Assembly (NCBI RefSeq): GCF_003385845.1
Contig: NZ_QRDJ01000009.1
Coordinates: 62,001 to 126,000 of the forward strand
DNA length: 64,000 bases
From: Kushneria indalinina DSM 14324
Lineage (GTDB): Bacteria > Pseudomonadota > Gammaproteobacteria > Pseudomonadales > Halomonadaceae
Direction of reading: 5' to 3'
In this document: one piece after another, positions 48,676 to 57,409 of the stretch
Numbering within the stretch: the stretch's first letter is position 1
Layout of the letters: each line of letters starts with the position of its first letter
Made by a program: the position numbers and the translations under genes
Notes under the pieces: model-generated
What the model was told of the DNA's origin: nothing
Database searches by the model: none
What the model saw: only the letters and a program-made list of their open reading frames with translations

Positions 48676-50013
48676 CTATACCGAGCCCACCGGTATCGGC
48701 TCGGCGTGGGCTTCACGCTTCTGGTGACGAATGCCGGCCTCGAATTCCTGCCTGAAATGCTTGATGGCAGTCTCCAGCGGCATCGCCGCGCCCGGGGCGT
48801 GGGCACAGAATGTCTTGCCGGGGCCGATATCGTTGGCCAGCGCCACCAGCATGTCGATATCGCCTTCCTCTCCCTCGCCGCGCTCGATGGCGCGCAGGAT
48901 TTTCACGCTCCAGGGGAGCCCGTCACGACACGGCGTACACCAGCCGCACGACTCGCGAGCAAAGAACTCCTCGAGATTGCGGGTCAGCGATACCACGCTC
49001 TGATTGTGTGCCACCACGGTCATCAACCCGGTGCCCAGACGGCTGCCGGCCTTGCCGATGGCATCAAATTCCAGCGGTACCTCCAGATGCTCCGGCAGCA
49101 GAAAGCCGGTACTGCCACCGCCCGGCAGCCAGGTCTTGAGCTCAAGGCCGTCGCGCATGCCGCCGGCCATCTCCAGCAGCTCGGCACCGGTAATCCCCAT
49201 CGGCTGCTCGACAAGCCCGGGCCTTTTTACCCGGCCGGAGACGCCAAATAGCTTGGTGCCGCCATCCTCGCTGCGACCGCCGGAAAGCCCCTGATACCAC
49301 TCGCCGCCACGCAGGGCGATGGCCGGCACGTTGCACAGGGTCTCGACGTTATTGACCACGGTGGGCTTGCCCCAGGCCCCGCTCTGCCCCGGAAAGGGCG
49401 GCTTGGAGCGCGGATTGGCGCGCCGGCCTTCCAGCGAGTTGATCAGTGCGGTCTCTTCACCGCAGATATAGCGCCCGGCCCCGGTGTGCAAAAAGATGTC
49501 GAAATCAAAATCGCTGCCGCACACCTTCGGGCCCAGAATGCCGGCCTCGCGGGCCTCGGCCAGCGCCTGCTCGATACGCTCGGCCGCCAGTACATACTCG
49601 CCACGCAGGAAGATGTAGCCCATGCGCGCGTTGTTGGCGTAGCCGGCCAGAATCATCCCCTCGATCAACAGATGGGGGATCTCCTGCATCAGCATGCGGT
49701 CCTTGAAGGTACCGGGCTCCATTTCGTCGGCGTTGCAGACGATGTAGCCCCGCGGATGCTCATCACCGCGCGCCGTCAGACTCCACTTGGTGCCGGCCGA
49801 GAAACCGCCGCCGCCGCGGCCGCGCAGGTTGGCGGTTTTCATGTTTTCGATCAGATCATCCGGCGACAGGTCGCGCAGTGTGTTGCGCAGAGCTTCGTAG
49901 CCGTCCTTTTGCTGAAATTCTTCCAGCCCCACATAGCCGCGATCCTCGCGCAGACGATAGGTCAGCGGATGGGTTTCGCCGTTGGTACTGGTGGAAAAGA
50001 GATGACTGGTCAT
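48676..50013 (-). CDS. nuoF: NADH:ubiquinone oxidoreductase subunit F
   Basis: 445 residues. NADH-binding Gly-rich [18 protein letters not shown] region [39 protein letters not shown], and [4Fe-4S] ligands in [15 protein letters not shown]. First electron acceptor from NADH. Overlaps nuoE by 4 bases. Confidence 0.97.
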   Translation of the reverse strand: MTSHLFSTSTNGETHPLTYRLREDRGYVGLEEFQQKDGYEALRNTLRDLSPDDLIENMKTANLRGRGGGGFSAGTKWSLTARGDEHPRGYIVCNADEMEPGTFKDRMLMQEIPHLLIEGMILAGYANNARMGYIFLRGEYVLAAERIEQALAEAREAGILGPKVCGSDFDFDIFLHTGAGRYICGEETALINSLEGRRANPRSKPPFPGQSGAWGKPTVVNNVETLCNVPAIALRGGEWYQGLSGGRSEDGGTKLFGVSGRVKRPGLVEQPMGITGAELLEMAGGMRDGLELKTWLPGGGSTGFLLPEHLEVPLEFDAIGKAGSRLGTGLMTVVAHNQSVVSLTRNLEEFFARESCGWCTPCRDGLPWSVKILRAIERGEGEEGDIDMLVALANDIGPGKTFCAHAPGAAMPLETAIKHFRQEFEAGIRHQKREAHAEPIPVGSV

Positions 50014-50567
50014 GTGTAGCGCTCCAGAAGGGCCGACACTTCCCCGGGTTCAAGCGGCCCGTGCAGATCCTCGTTGATCATGAGCGCCGGGGCACGATCA
50101 CAGGCGCCCAGACAGCACACCGGCAGTAGCGTGAAACGATCATCGCCGGTGGTCTGACCCAGCCCGATGCCGAGCTCGTCCGAGAGGGCATCACGCAGCT
50201 CATCATAACCGGTCAGAAAGCAGGAGCTGCTGTCACAGATCAGGATGACGTGGCGCCCGACAGGCTGGCGAAAGATCAGGCTATAGAAGGTCGCCACCCC
50301 CTCGACATCACTGGAGGGAATGCCCAGTACGTCGCTGATGGCGATAATGGCGCCGTCCGAGACCCAGCCGCGCCGCTTCTGCACGGTCTTGAGCGCGCCG
50401 ATGGAGGCCGCCCGCGGGTTTTCGTAATGCCCCATCTCGTGCTCGATTTCAAAGCGCTCTTCCTCGGTGAGCTCGAAATCGTCCGGGCGTCCAGCGCTGG
50501 CAATCAGGTTACCCTGACTGGCCTTGCTGACGCGGGTATTGCCGGTTGCGGGAGTATCCATGGTCAT
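50010..50567 (-). CDS. nuoE: NADH:ubiquinone oxidoreductase subunit E
   Basis: 185 residues. Thioredoxin-like [2Fe-2S] fold with ligands in [12 protein letters not shown] (C-x4-C) and [12 protein letters not shown] (C-x3-C). Part of the NADH dehydrogenase module with NuoF and NuoG. Ends in an ATGA overlap with nuoF and starts 3 bases after nuoCD. Confidence 0.96.
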   Translation of the reverse strand: MTMDTPATGNTRVSKASQGNLIASAGRPDDFELTEEERFEIEHEMGHYENPRAASIGALKTVQKRRGWVSDGAIIAISDVLGIPSSDVEGVATFYSLIFRQPVGRHVILICDSSSCFLTGYDELRDALSDELGIGLGQTTGDDRFTLLPVCCLGACDRAPALMINEDLHGPLEPGEVSALLERYT

Positions 50568-50569
50568 GG

Positions 50570-52339
50570 TTATCGATCCACGTCGGCCATTACAAAGTCG
50601 ATGCTGCCCAGGTGCGCGATCAGATCCGGCACGAAACCGCCGTTGATGACGGCCGGAATATGCTGAAGATGGGCAAAGCTGGGCGTACGAATCCGGGTGC
50701 GATAGCTCATGGTGTTGCCATCGCTGGTCAGGTAGTAGCTGTTGAGCCCCTTGGTCGCCTCGATCATCTGAAACGATTCGTTGGGCTTGAGCACCGGCCC
50801 CCAGGAGACCTGCAAAAAGTGCGTGATCAGGGTCTCGATGTGCTGAAGCATCTTGTCGCGCGGGGGCGGCGTGGTCAGCGGATGATCGGCCTTGTAGTCA
50901 CCCTCGGGCATGTTTTTCAGACACTGCTCGATGATTCGAAGGCTCTGGCGCATCTCCTCGATGCGCAGCATGCCGCGATCAAAGACGTCGCCGTTGGTAC
51001 CGACCGGAATATCAAAGTCGAAGTTCTCATAGCCCGAGTAGGGCTTGGCCTTTCTCAGATCGTACTTGAGGCCGGTGGCACGCAGATTGGGCCCCGTCAC
51101 GCCCCAGGTCAGCGCCTCGGCCGTGGTATGGGTGGCAATATTGACCGTACGTTCGCGCACGATGGAGTTGTCCATCATGGCACGCTCGTACTCATCCAGC
51201 CGCGGCGGCATCCAGTCGAGAAACTCGCGGACCAGGCGGTCCCAGCCGCGCGGCAGATCATGCGCCACACCACCAATGCGAAACCATGCCGGGTGCATGC
51301 GAAACCCGGTGATCGCCTCGATCACGTAATAGGCGCGCTGGCGATCGCTGAAGGTGTAAAAGACCGGCGACATCGCGCCCAGATCCTGCAGAAAGGTGCC
51401 CAGAAACAGCAGGTGGGAGTTGATGCGAAACATCTCTGACATCATCACGCGGATGGTTTCGGCTCGCGGCGTGACGGTAATCCCGGCGAGCTTCTCGGTG
51501 GCCAGAATATAGGGCAGGTTGTTCATCACCCCGCCGGTGTAATCGATCCGGTCGGTATAGGGGATATAGCTGTGCCAGGACTGGCGCTCGGCCATTTTCT
51601 CGGCGCCACGATGGTGATAGCCGATGTCCGGTACGCAATCGACCACTTCCTCCCCGTCAAGCTGCAGCGCGATACGAAACACGCCGTGCACCGAGGGGTG
51701 GTTGGGGCCCAGGTTCAGGAACATGTAATCGGTATCGCCGCTCTGTCGCTTCATGCCCCACTCTTCGGGGTTGAAGCGCAGCGCTTCCTGCTCGCGGTCC
51801 TGGCCTTCCATCGTCAGCGTGTAGGGATCGAACTCGGTCGCACGCGCCGGGTAGTCCTTGCGCAGCGGATGGCCATGCCAGGTCGGCGGCATCAGCATGC
51901 GGGTCAGGTGCGGGTGGCCCGTGAACTCGATGCCGAACATGTCAAAGACTTCACGCTCGTACCAGTTGGCATTGAGATAGACGTTGCACAGGGTCGGGAC
52001 GCGCAGATCATCCTCGTGCAGCGCCACCTTGATCATCAGCTCGCTGTTACGCTCAAGCGACATCAGCTGATAAAAGACCGTGAAGTCTGCCGGCGGCAGG
52101 CCGCTTCGATGCATGCGCAGACGCTCGTCCACGCCATGCAGGTCATAGAGCATGACAAACGGCTTTCTGACCTGCTGCACAAAGTGCATGACCTCGATGA
52201 GCTGCTCACGCGCGACCCATACCACCGGCATGCCGGTCAGCGTGGGCTGCACTACCAGGTTCGCCTCGCCAAAGCGGGCCTTCAGCTCATCAACAATGGC
52301 GAAGCCTGTATTGCCTGCCTGTGAAGTCTCGCTCGTCAT
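50570..52339 (-). CDS. nuoCD: NADH:ubiquinone oxidoreductase fused subunit CD
   Basis: 589 residues from the ATG at 52337-52339. The N-terminal NuoC part (to about 180: [25 protein letters not shown]) is fused to NuoD ([45 protein letters not shown] junction region). The fusion is typical of many gammaproteobacteria. NuoD helps form the quinone pocket. A longer frame from 52390 adds 17 residues without support. Confidence 0.96.
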   Translation of the reverse strand: MTSETSQAGNTGFAIVDELKARFGEANLVVQPTLTGMPVVWVAREQLIEVMHFVQQVRKPFVMLYDLHGVDERLRMHRSGLPPADFTVFYQLMSLERNSELMIKVALHEDDLRVPTLCNVYLNANWYEREVFDMFGIEFTGHPHLTRMLMPPTWHGHPLRKDYPARATEFDPYTLTMEGQDREQEALRFNPEEWGMKRQSGDTDYMFLNLGPNHPSVHGVFRIALQLDGEEVVDCVPDIGYHHRGAEKMAERQSWHSYIPYTDRIDYTGGVMNNLPYILATEKLAGITVTPRAETIRVMMSEMFRINSHLLFLGTFLQDLGAMSPVFYTFSDRQRAYYVIEAITGFRMHPAWFRIGGVAHDLPRGWDRLVREFLDWMPPRLDEYERAMMDNSIVRERTVNIATHTTAEALTWGVTGPNLRATGLKYDLRKAKPYSGYENFDFDIPVGTNGDVFDRGMLRIEEMRQSLRIIEQCLKNMPEGDYKADHPLTTPPPRDKMLQHIETLITHFLQVSWGPVLKPNESFQMIEATKGLNSYYLTSDGNTMSYRTRIRTPSFAHLQHIPAVINGGFVPDLIAHLGSIDFVMADVDR

Positions 52340-52402
52340 CCGTTGTTTTCCATCGCCAGTGAACCGGACCTGCCTGCCCCGTGGAGGCACCTGTGCCGGT
52401 CA

Positions 52403-53080
52403 TTACACTTCATCGGGTGAACGCAGCTCGGTGACCGCAATACGCTCATCACGCTTCTTGTCGCGCTGGGAGGGCATCTCCGCCTTGTAGACGCCCTGAT
52501 CGCCCACGACCCAGGTCAGCGGACGACGCTCCTGCTGAATGGAGTCCTGCAACAGCTGCAGCCCCTGAAGGAAGGCTTCAGGGCGGGGCGGACAGCCCGG
52601 GATATACACATCAACGGGTAGAAACTTGTCGACGCCCTGCACGACCGAATAGATGTCATACATGCCGCCGGAGTTGGCACACGACCCCATCGAGATCACC
52701 CACTTGGGCTCGAGCATCTGGTCGTAGAGCTGCTGGATGATGGGCGCCATCTTCACGAAGCAGGTGCCCGACACAACCATCACGTCAGCCTGGCGGGGCG
52801 AGGCGCGCAGCACCTCGGAACCAAAGCGTGCGACGTCATGCGGCGCGGTAAAGGCCGTGGTCATTTCGACATAGCAGCAGGACAGCCCGAAGTTGTAGGG
52901 CCAGAGAGAGTTCTTGCGTCCCCAGTTGACGACGTTGTGCATGATGTTTTCAAGCTTGCCCATGAAAACATTGCGGTGCACCTGATCATCCATGGGGTCG
53001 TCGACGACGCGTCGCTCCCCGACCGGGTACTGACTGTCCTGGGGAGCATCAGGGTCGATGCGCGTAAGCTTGTAGGACAT
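52403..53080 (-). CDS. nuoB: NADH:ubiquinone oxidoreductase subunit B
   Basis: 225 residues. N2 cluster ligands are the adjacent cysteines in [11 protein letters not shown], then [12 protein letters not shown] and [13 protein letters not shown]. Passes electrons to quinone. Located 63 bases upstream of nuoCD and 72 bases after nuoA. Confidence 0.97.
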   Translation of the reverse strand: MSYKLTRIDPDAPQDSQYPVGERRVVDDPMDDQVHRNVFMGKLENIMHNVVNWGRKNSLWPYNFGLSCCYVEMTTAFTAPHDVARFGSEVLRASPRQADVMVVSGTCFVKMAPIIQQLYDQMLEPKWVISMGSCANSGGMYDIYSVVQGVDKFLPVDVYIPGCPPRPEAFLQGLQLLQDSIQQERRPLTWVVGDQGVYKAEMPSQRDKKRDERIAVTELRSPDEV

Positions 53081-53152
53081 TTAGAGTCCTCCCGGAAAAC
53101 GTCATTGATCGGTACTGATGCCTTTTCAGGCGGCTGACATGCCTGCCAGTGC

Positions 53153-53587
53153 TCAGTTATCGGCTTGATCACGCTGGGCAGGCTGGTGAACTCGATCCGG
53201 CTGCACGCGGCGCTTCGGCACCCAGTCCAGCGCGCCGACGCGACTGTCATAGATCAGACCGGCCAGCAGAATGAAGATGAAAATGGTGGCGCCGATCAGC
53301 CCGGTCCAGCCGGTTTCGCGGATGGAGATGGCCCAGCCGAAAAGATAGAGGGCTTCCACGTCAAAGATGACGAAGAGCATGGCGACCATGTAGAACTTGA
53401 CCGAGAAACGCTGATGGGCGCTACCGGCCGGCACGATACCGGACTCGTAGGGCGTTTCCTTGTTGTGCCCCCATGCCCGCCCGCCAAGCAGGGCGGAGGC
53501 GGTCACCATGAAAGTACACAGGGCCAGTACGGCGACAATGAAAACACCGACCGACCAGTTTTGGGCCAGTTGCGCTGCCAGATCCAT
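53153..53587 (-). CDS. nuoA: NADH:ubiquinone oxidoreductase subunit A
   Basis: 144 residues, three membrane helices. NKETPYESGIVPAGSAHQRFSVKFYMVAMLFVIFDVEALYLFGWA is the conserved block (the loop and helix 2). First gene of the nuo operon. The tail after the third helix is hydrophilic (VGALDWVPKRRVQPDRVHQ). Confidence 0.96.
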   Translation of the reverse strand: MDLAAQLAQNWSVGVFIVAVLALCTFMVTASALLGGRAWGHNKETPYESGIVPAGSAHQRFSVKFYMVAMLFVIFDVEALYLFGWAISIRETGWTGLIGATIFIFILLAGLIYDSRVGALDWVPKRRVQPDRVHQPAQRDQADN

Positions 53588-53947
53588 GGACGCTCACTCA
53601 TCTTGGTCTGCCCGGGCGACGTTGCATCGGCCAGAGCTTTCGTTATTCAACCATCCGGGAAGCACTGTTCGAATGACAGCTGCCCGAATGACAGGAAATT
53701 CTCGACTGCGGAAGGTCAGGTCAGCCGCGAGATCACCATCGTTACATTAGAAGCCGATGTGGGATTTCGCCAATGCCGTCATCGGCTTTTTTGATGTCGA
53801 TTTCAGAATGTTCTCCCTGTAGCCTTCCTGTATCCAACCAAAATATTGCCAGACCATATTAGACTTTGGTTTTACCCTTTCCGGCGTAGCAGACGCCGGA
53901 GCCGCCGCATGTCATACAGTACGACGTTTTCAACTCCTGGATAGCCC
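53588..53947. promoter_or_regulatory. Divergent nuoA/thiD intergenic region (360 bp)
   Basis: No convincing ORF. It holds two direct copies of CGAATGACAG with a 15-bp period (53670-53679 and 53685-53694), a terminator-like dyad at 53751-53792, and a small perfect hairpin TCCGGCGT/ACGCCGGA (53880-53887 and 53893-53900) in the thiD leader. The nuo promoter must lie here, but no clear hexamer pair stands out. No TPP-riboswitch-like sequence was recognised upstream of thiD. Confidence 0.5.
53751..53792 (+). terminator. Orphan terminator-like structure on the + strand
   Basis: AAGCCGATG (53751-53759) pairs with CATCGGCTT (53780-53788), with a 20-nt loop and T6 (53787-53792) at the end of the right arm. 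On the + strand it looks like an intrinsic terminator, yet no plus-strand gene precedes it. It may end an unlisted RNA or be an operator for nuo. Confidence 0.45.
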
Positions 53948-54748
53948 ATGCGCTCGACTCATTTTCTCTCCATTGCCGGCACCGACCCCAGCGGTGGGGC
54001 CGGACAGTCCGCCGATCTCAAGACGGCCAGCGCGCTGGGCGCGTACGCCTCCAGCGTGCTCACGGCCGTGCTGGCTCAGAACACCTGCGGCGTCCGCGAG
54101 GTCATGGCCCTGCCTCAGGCGCTGATTCGCGCCCAGCTTGAGGCCGTGTTCGAGGACATCGCCATCACCTGTGTCAAGATCGGCATGGTCAGTGATCTCG
54201 CGACGGCCAATCTGATTCGGGAATTCATCGAACGCTACCGGCCGGCGCATGTAGTGCTGGATCCGGTCATGGTGGCCAAGAGTGGTGACATGCTGGTGGA
54301 CCGTGACGGCTTTCACGCTGTGCGCGACGTGCTGATTCCGATTGCCGATGTCATCACGCCCAACCTGCCGGAAGCCGCCGTGCTGCTGGACACCGACATC
54401 CCTGCAAGCCATGAGGCCATGGAGGCGATGCTGCCGAAACTCGGCACGCTGGGCTGCGATATCGTGGTGCTCAAGGGAGGCTATCTGAAAGGCGATGTCA
54501 GCAACGACCTGGTGCTGACACCTGAAGGGACACACTGGCTGGAGGCGCCGCGCATCCAGACACGGTCACTACATGGCTCGGGGTGCACGCTGGCCTCCGC
54601 CATTGCAGCGCTGCTGCCCCGGCATGACACGCCGATCGAGGCCATCAGGGAGGCCAAGACCTACATGAGCCGGGCTCTGGAGGCTGCCGAGCGACTGGAC
54701 ATCGGCAAGGGCCAGGGGCCGGCCCATCACTTTCACGCCTGGTGGTAG
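53948..54748 (+). CDS. thiD: Hydroxymethylpyrimidine/phosphomethylpyrimidine kinase
   Basis: 266 residues of the ribokinase-like fold. LSIAGTDPSGGAGQSADLKT, VLDPVMVAKSG, VITPNLPEAAVLLD, and the anion-hole motif HGSGCTLASAIAA. It closes with GPAHHFHAWW, almost identical to E. coli ThiD. Phosphorylates HMP and HMP-P for thiamin synthesis. With thiS and thiG at 63 kb the window holds three thiamin genes in two places. First of the thiD-usp-dtd-SDR run. Confidence 0.95.
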   Translation: MRSTHFLSIAGTDPSGGAGQSADLKTASALGAYASSVLTAVLAQNTCGVREVMALPQALIRAQLEAVFEDIAITCVKIGMVSDLATANLIREFIERYRPAHVVLDPVMVAKSGDMLVDRDGFHAVRDVLIPIADVITPNLPEAAVLLDTDIPASHEAMEAMLPKLGTLGCDIVVLKGGYLKGDVSNDLVLTPEGTHWLEAPRIQTRSLHGSGCTLASAIAALLPRHDTPIEAIREAKTYMSRALEAAERLDIGKGQGPAHHFHAWW

Positions 54749-54842
54749 CTGCAGCGACAGGCAACCACTATCCTTTCAGCGGTGCTCCTGACATTACCGA
54801 TCTCTGCAAGCGCCCTCCTTATCACCGGGCAAGGATTCAGCC

Positions 54843-55697
54843 ATGAATACGACGCTGCTACTGGCCACTGATCTCTCCCATGAATGTCAGGCAGCCCTGG
54901 TACGGGCGCTGCATCTGTCGCAGCGCAGTCAGTCGCGCCTGGACATTCTGCATGTCGTGGACCCCTATCTGCCCGAACACACCCTTCCGGCACTGGTCCA
55001 TGCCATCGAGGAAGAGATCGATCGCAATCTCAACGCACTGTGTGCGCATCATGAACTGACACGTCCGGCCACCGAAATTCATATTGTCAGTGGCGTGCCC
55101 TATGCCGAGATCATTCGCGAGGCCTATGAGCGCAGCGCCTCGATGATCGTCATGGGCACCCACCGCAAGCAGGGCCAGCCGGATCTGATCGGCGGCACGA
55201 CCCTGTCGCGCGTCATGCGCCGGGCGCCCTGCCCGGTGGTCAGCATCCCGCACGACGGCGAGCCGGACTGGCAGGACATTCTGGTGCCGGTGGATTTTTC
55301 GCTGGCCTCGCGCCACACCCTCAAGGAGGTGCTGACGCGCTTTCCCAACGTGCGCCTGACGCTGTTACACGCCTGGGACATGCCGGTAGCGATGGAGCTG
55401 TGTGAAGGCACCAACTATCAGCACTGGCGTGACCTGGAACGCCAGCGCCTGCGCCAGCAGCTCGAGCTCGAAACCGAGCGGTTAATGAGTGACCTGCATG
55501 CCAGACCCGACCTGGAACTGGTCCTGCAGCAGGGCGACCCGTCGCAGGTGCTGCTCGACCGGCTGCGCCAGCAGCCGCCCGATCTGCTGGCGCTGGGCAG
55601 CCACATTCGCGTCGGCATCGGTCGCGCCACCGACAGCCTGCTGGAGCGACTGCTGACCGAAACCCGCGGCGATCTGATGCTCTGTCGTACCTGGTAG
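54843..55697 (+). CDS. Tandem universal stress protein (UspA family)
   Basis: 284 residues, two Usp domains. The first begins TTLLLATDLSHECQAAL and has a nucleotide-loop-like GTHRKQGQPDLIGGTTLSRVMRRAPCPVV (about 101-129). The second begins ILVPVDFSLASRHTL and ends GSHIRVGIGRATDSLLERLLTE. Probable stress-related ATP-binding protein of unknown target. AGGA upstream of the ATG. Confidence 0.88.
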   Translation: MNTTLLLATDLSHECQAALVRALHLSQRSQSRLDILHVVDPYLPEHTLPALVHAIEEEIDRNLNALCAHHELTRPATEIHIVSGVPYAEIIREAYERSASMIVMGTHRKQGQPDLIGGTTLSRVMRRAPCPVVSIPHDGEPDWQDILVPVDFSLASRHTLKEVLTRFPNVRLTLLHAWDMPVAMELCEGTNYQHWRDLERQRLRQQLELETERLMSDLHARPDLELVLQQGDPSQVLLDRLRQQPPDLLALGSHIRVGIGRATDSLLERLLTETRGDLMLCRTW

Positions 55698-55745
55698 CCG
55701 GGTGCGGCGGGTCCTTTCTATAACCCTGTTGACCACGGAGAGACC

Positions 55746-56183
55746 ATGCGGGCGCTGATTCAGCGGGTAAGCCAGGCAAGCGTTCATGTTGAAGGCGAAC
55801 GCATCGGCGCCATCGATGGGGGGCTGCTCGCCCTGATCGGCGTTGAGCGCGACGACACGCCAGAACGTGCCGACAAACTGCTGCACAAGATGCTCAACTA
55901 CCGCATTTTCAGCGACGACGAGGGCCGCATGAACCTGGGGCTGTCAACGACCGGTGGCGGGCTTTTGCTGGTTTCTCAGTTCACGCTGGTGGCCGATACC
56001 CGCAAGGGACTGCGCCCCGGCTTTTCCAGCGGCGCCACACCGGAAGATGGCAAGCGGCTGTTCAATCATCTGGTCGCCTCGGCCCGCAGGGCGCATACAA
56101 GCGTCGAGACCGGGCGCTTTGGTGCCGACATGCAGGTCTCACTGGTCAACGACGGCCCCGTCACGTTCCTCCTTGAAAGCTGA
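55746..56183 (+). CDS. dtd: D-aminoacyl-tRNA deacylase
   Basis: 145 residues, standard Dtd length. [18 protein letters not shown] at the N-terminus, active-site [21 protein letters not shown], and the C-terminal [10 protein letters not shown] carrying the Gly-x-Pro-type substrate-selecting loop. Removes D-amino acids (and glycine) wrongly attached to tRNA. GGAGAG just before the start. Confidence 0.96.
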   Translation: MRALIQRVSQASVHVEGERIGAIDGGLLALIGVERDDTPERADKLLHKMLNYRIFSDDEGRMNLGLSTTGGGLLLVSQFTLVADTRKGLRPGFSSGATPEDGKRLFNHLVASARRAHTSVETGRFGADMQVSLVNDGPVTFLLES

Positions 56184-56228
56184 ATGCTGGAAAGCTGACC
56201 CCTTCGAACTCTCGCAAAGGCAGGCCTC

Positions 56229-57005
56229 ATGAACACCTCTTTTTCTCCCGGGACTCGTGTGGCGTTGATCACCGGCGGCGCGCAGGGTATCGGCCGCGGT
56301 GTGACCGACTACCTAATCTCCCGCGACTGGCGCGTGGCGATTCTCGATATCGACGCTGACGCCATCGAGGAGATGCGCGAACGCCATGATCCGGCAAGGC
56401 TTCTGGCCATCACTGCCAGCGTCAGCGATGAAGCAGCGGTCGGTGATGCCTTCAAACAGCTGGAACACTGGCAGGGCCGGCTGGATCTGCTGGTCAACAA
56501 TGCAGGCCCCGCCGACCCATACTGCGGGCCGCTGGAGTCGCTGTCGCTCGAGCGCTGGCATCACTGGCTGGACAATCATCTCACCGGCGCCTTTCTCTGC
56601 TCACGCGCAGCGATCCCGCTGCTGCGCCGGACACAGGGCTCGATCATCCACATGGCCTCGACCCGCGCGCTGCAGTCCGAACCCGAAAGCGAAGGCTATG
56701 CGGCCAGCAAGGGTGGACTTCTGGCGCTGACCCATGCGATGGCCACCAGCCTTGGCCCGGACATTCGCGTCAACGCCATCTGCCCCGGCTGGATCGACAC
56801 CGGCGAGCATCAAAAGGCCGCCAACCGCGAAGCGCCGTCGCACAGTGACATCGATCGCCAGCAGCATCCGGTCGGCCGCGTGGGCCATCCCGATGATATC
56901 GCGGCGCTGGTCGCCTTTCTGGCCGGGCCAGAGGCCGGCTTCATTACCGGTCAGCACTTCCCCGTCGATGGCGGCATGACACGAAAGATGATCTACGCCG
57001 AGTAG
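56229..57005 (+). CDS. Short-chain dehydrogenase/reductase (SDR)
   Basis: 258 residues, classical SDR. NAD(P)-binding TGGAQGIGRGV (about 14-24), LLVNNAGPADPYCG, catalytic Ser in IIHMASTRAL and Tyr/Lys in GYAASKGGLLAL, and INAICPGWIDTG. ILDIDADAIEE with Asp at the end of beta-2 suggests NAD rather than NADP preference. Substrate unknown. Confidence 0.88.
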   Translation: MNTSFSPGTRVALITGGAQGIGRGVTDYLISRDWRVAILDIDADAIEEMRERHDPARLLAITASVSDEAAVGDAFKQLEHWQGRLDLLVNNAGPADPYCGPLESLSLERWHHWLDNHLTGAFLCSRAAIPLLRRTQGSIIHMASTRALQSEPESEGYAASKGGLLALTHAMATSLGPDIRVNAICPGWIDTGEHQKAANREAPSHSDIDRQQHPVGRVGHPDDIAALVAFLAGPEAGFITGQHFPVDGGMTRKMIYAE

Positions 57006-57027
57006 CCGGCCACCGGTCGTCGGACAC

Positions 57028-57062
57028 AAAAAGGGCCGCCACAACGGTGTGGCGGCCCTTTT
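57028..57062. terminator. Bidirectional terminator (SDR / chaB-like)
   Basis: AAAAAGGGCCGCCAC (57028-57042) pairs with GTGGCGGCCCTTTT (57049-57062), a long GC-rich stem with A/T tails on both sides. Confidence 0.88.
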
Positions 57063-57100
57063 CCGAAATCGGCAGAACAGCAATATTGATGGGGCCCGGA

Positions 57101-57331
57101 TCAGTGTTTCGGGTGCCACTTGCCATCGTCACCCTTGTGATACTTCGACTCGACAGCCTTCCAGGCCACCGCGTGGGCCGTTTCCTCTCGCGAGGCATCC
57201 CCGCGGCGATCGGAGGGCTTTTCATACTCGTCCCAAGCGCTGTTGAAGGCTTCCTTGTAGATGGTACGGGCATGCGGAGGCAGCACCTTGCGCGCACTGT
57301 CGGGGATATCATCACGATTGTCGTAGGGCAT
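57101..57331 (-). CDS. chaB: ChaB family protein
   Basis: 76 residues matching the ChaB family: LPPHARTIYKEAFNSAWDEY, then ETAHAVAWKAVESKYHK and a basic end. ChaB is described as a regulator of the ChaA cation antiporter in E. coli, but no chaA gene is in this window. Soluble and small. Confidence 0.9.
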   Translation of the reverse strand: MPYDNRDDIPDSARKVLPPHARTIYKEAFNSAWDEYEKPSDRRGDASREETAHAVAWKAVESKYHKGDDGKWHPKH

Positions 57332-57409
57332 TACGCCTCCCTGAAGTCAGCCGGTATCGATAAACACCTTCCCAGTGTAGACCGTTGAGCATCGCTGCCA
57401 ATGACAGCC

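Noticed and set aside
45918-48755. 945-codon open frame on the + strand opposite nuoG
   Set aside because: It is an antisense shadow caused by high GC. The minus strand holds nuoG with full cluster motifs and the antisense product shows no domain.
53588-53947. TPP riboswitch upstream of thiD
   Set aside because: No conserved TPP-aptamer cores (CTGAGA and ACC-type blocks) were recognised.
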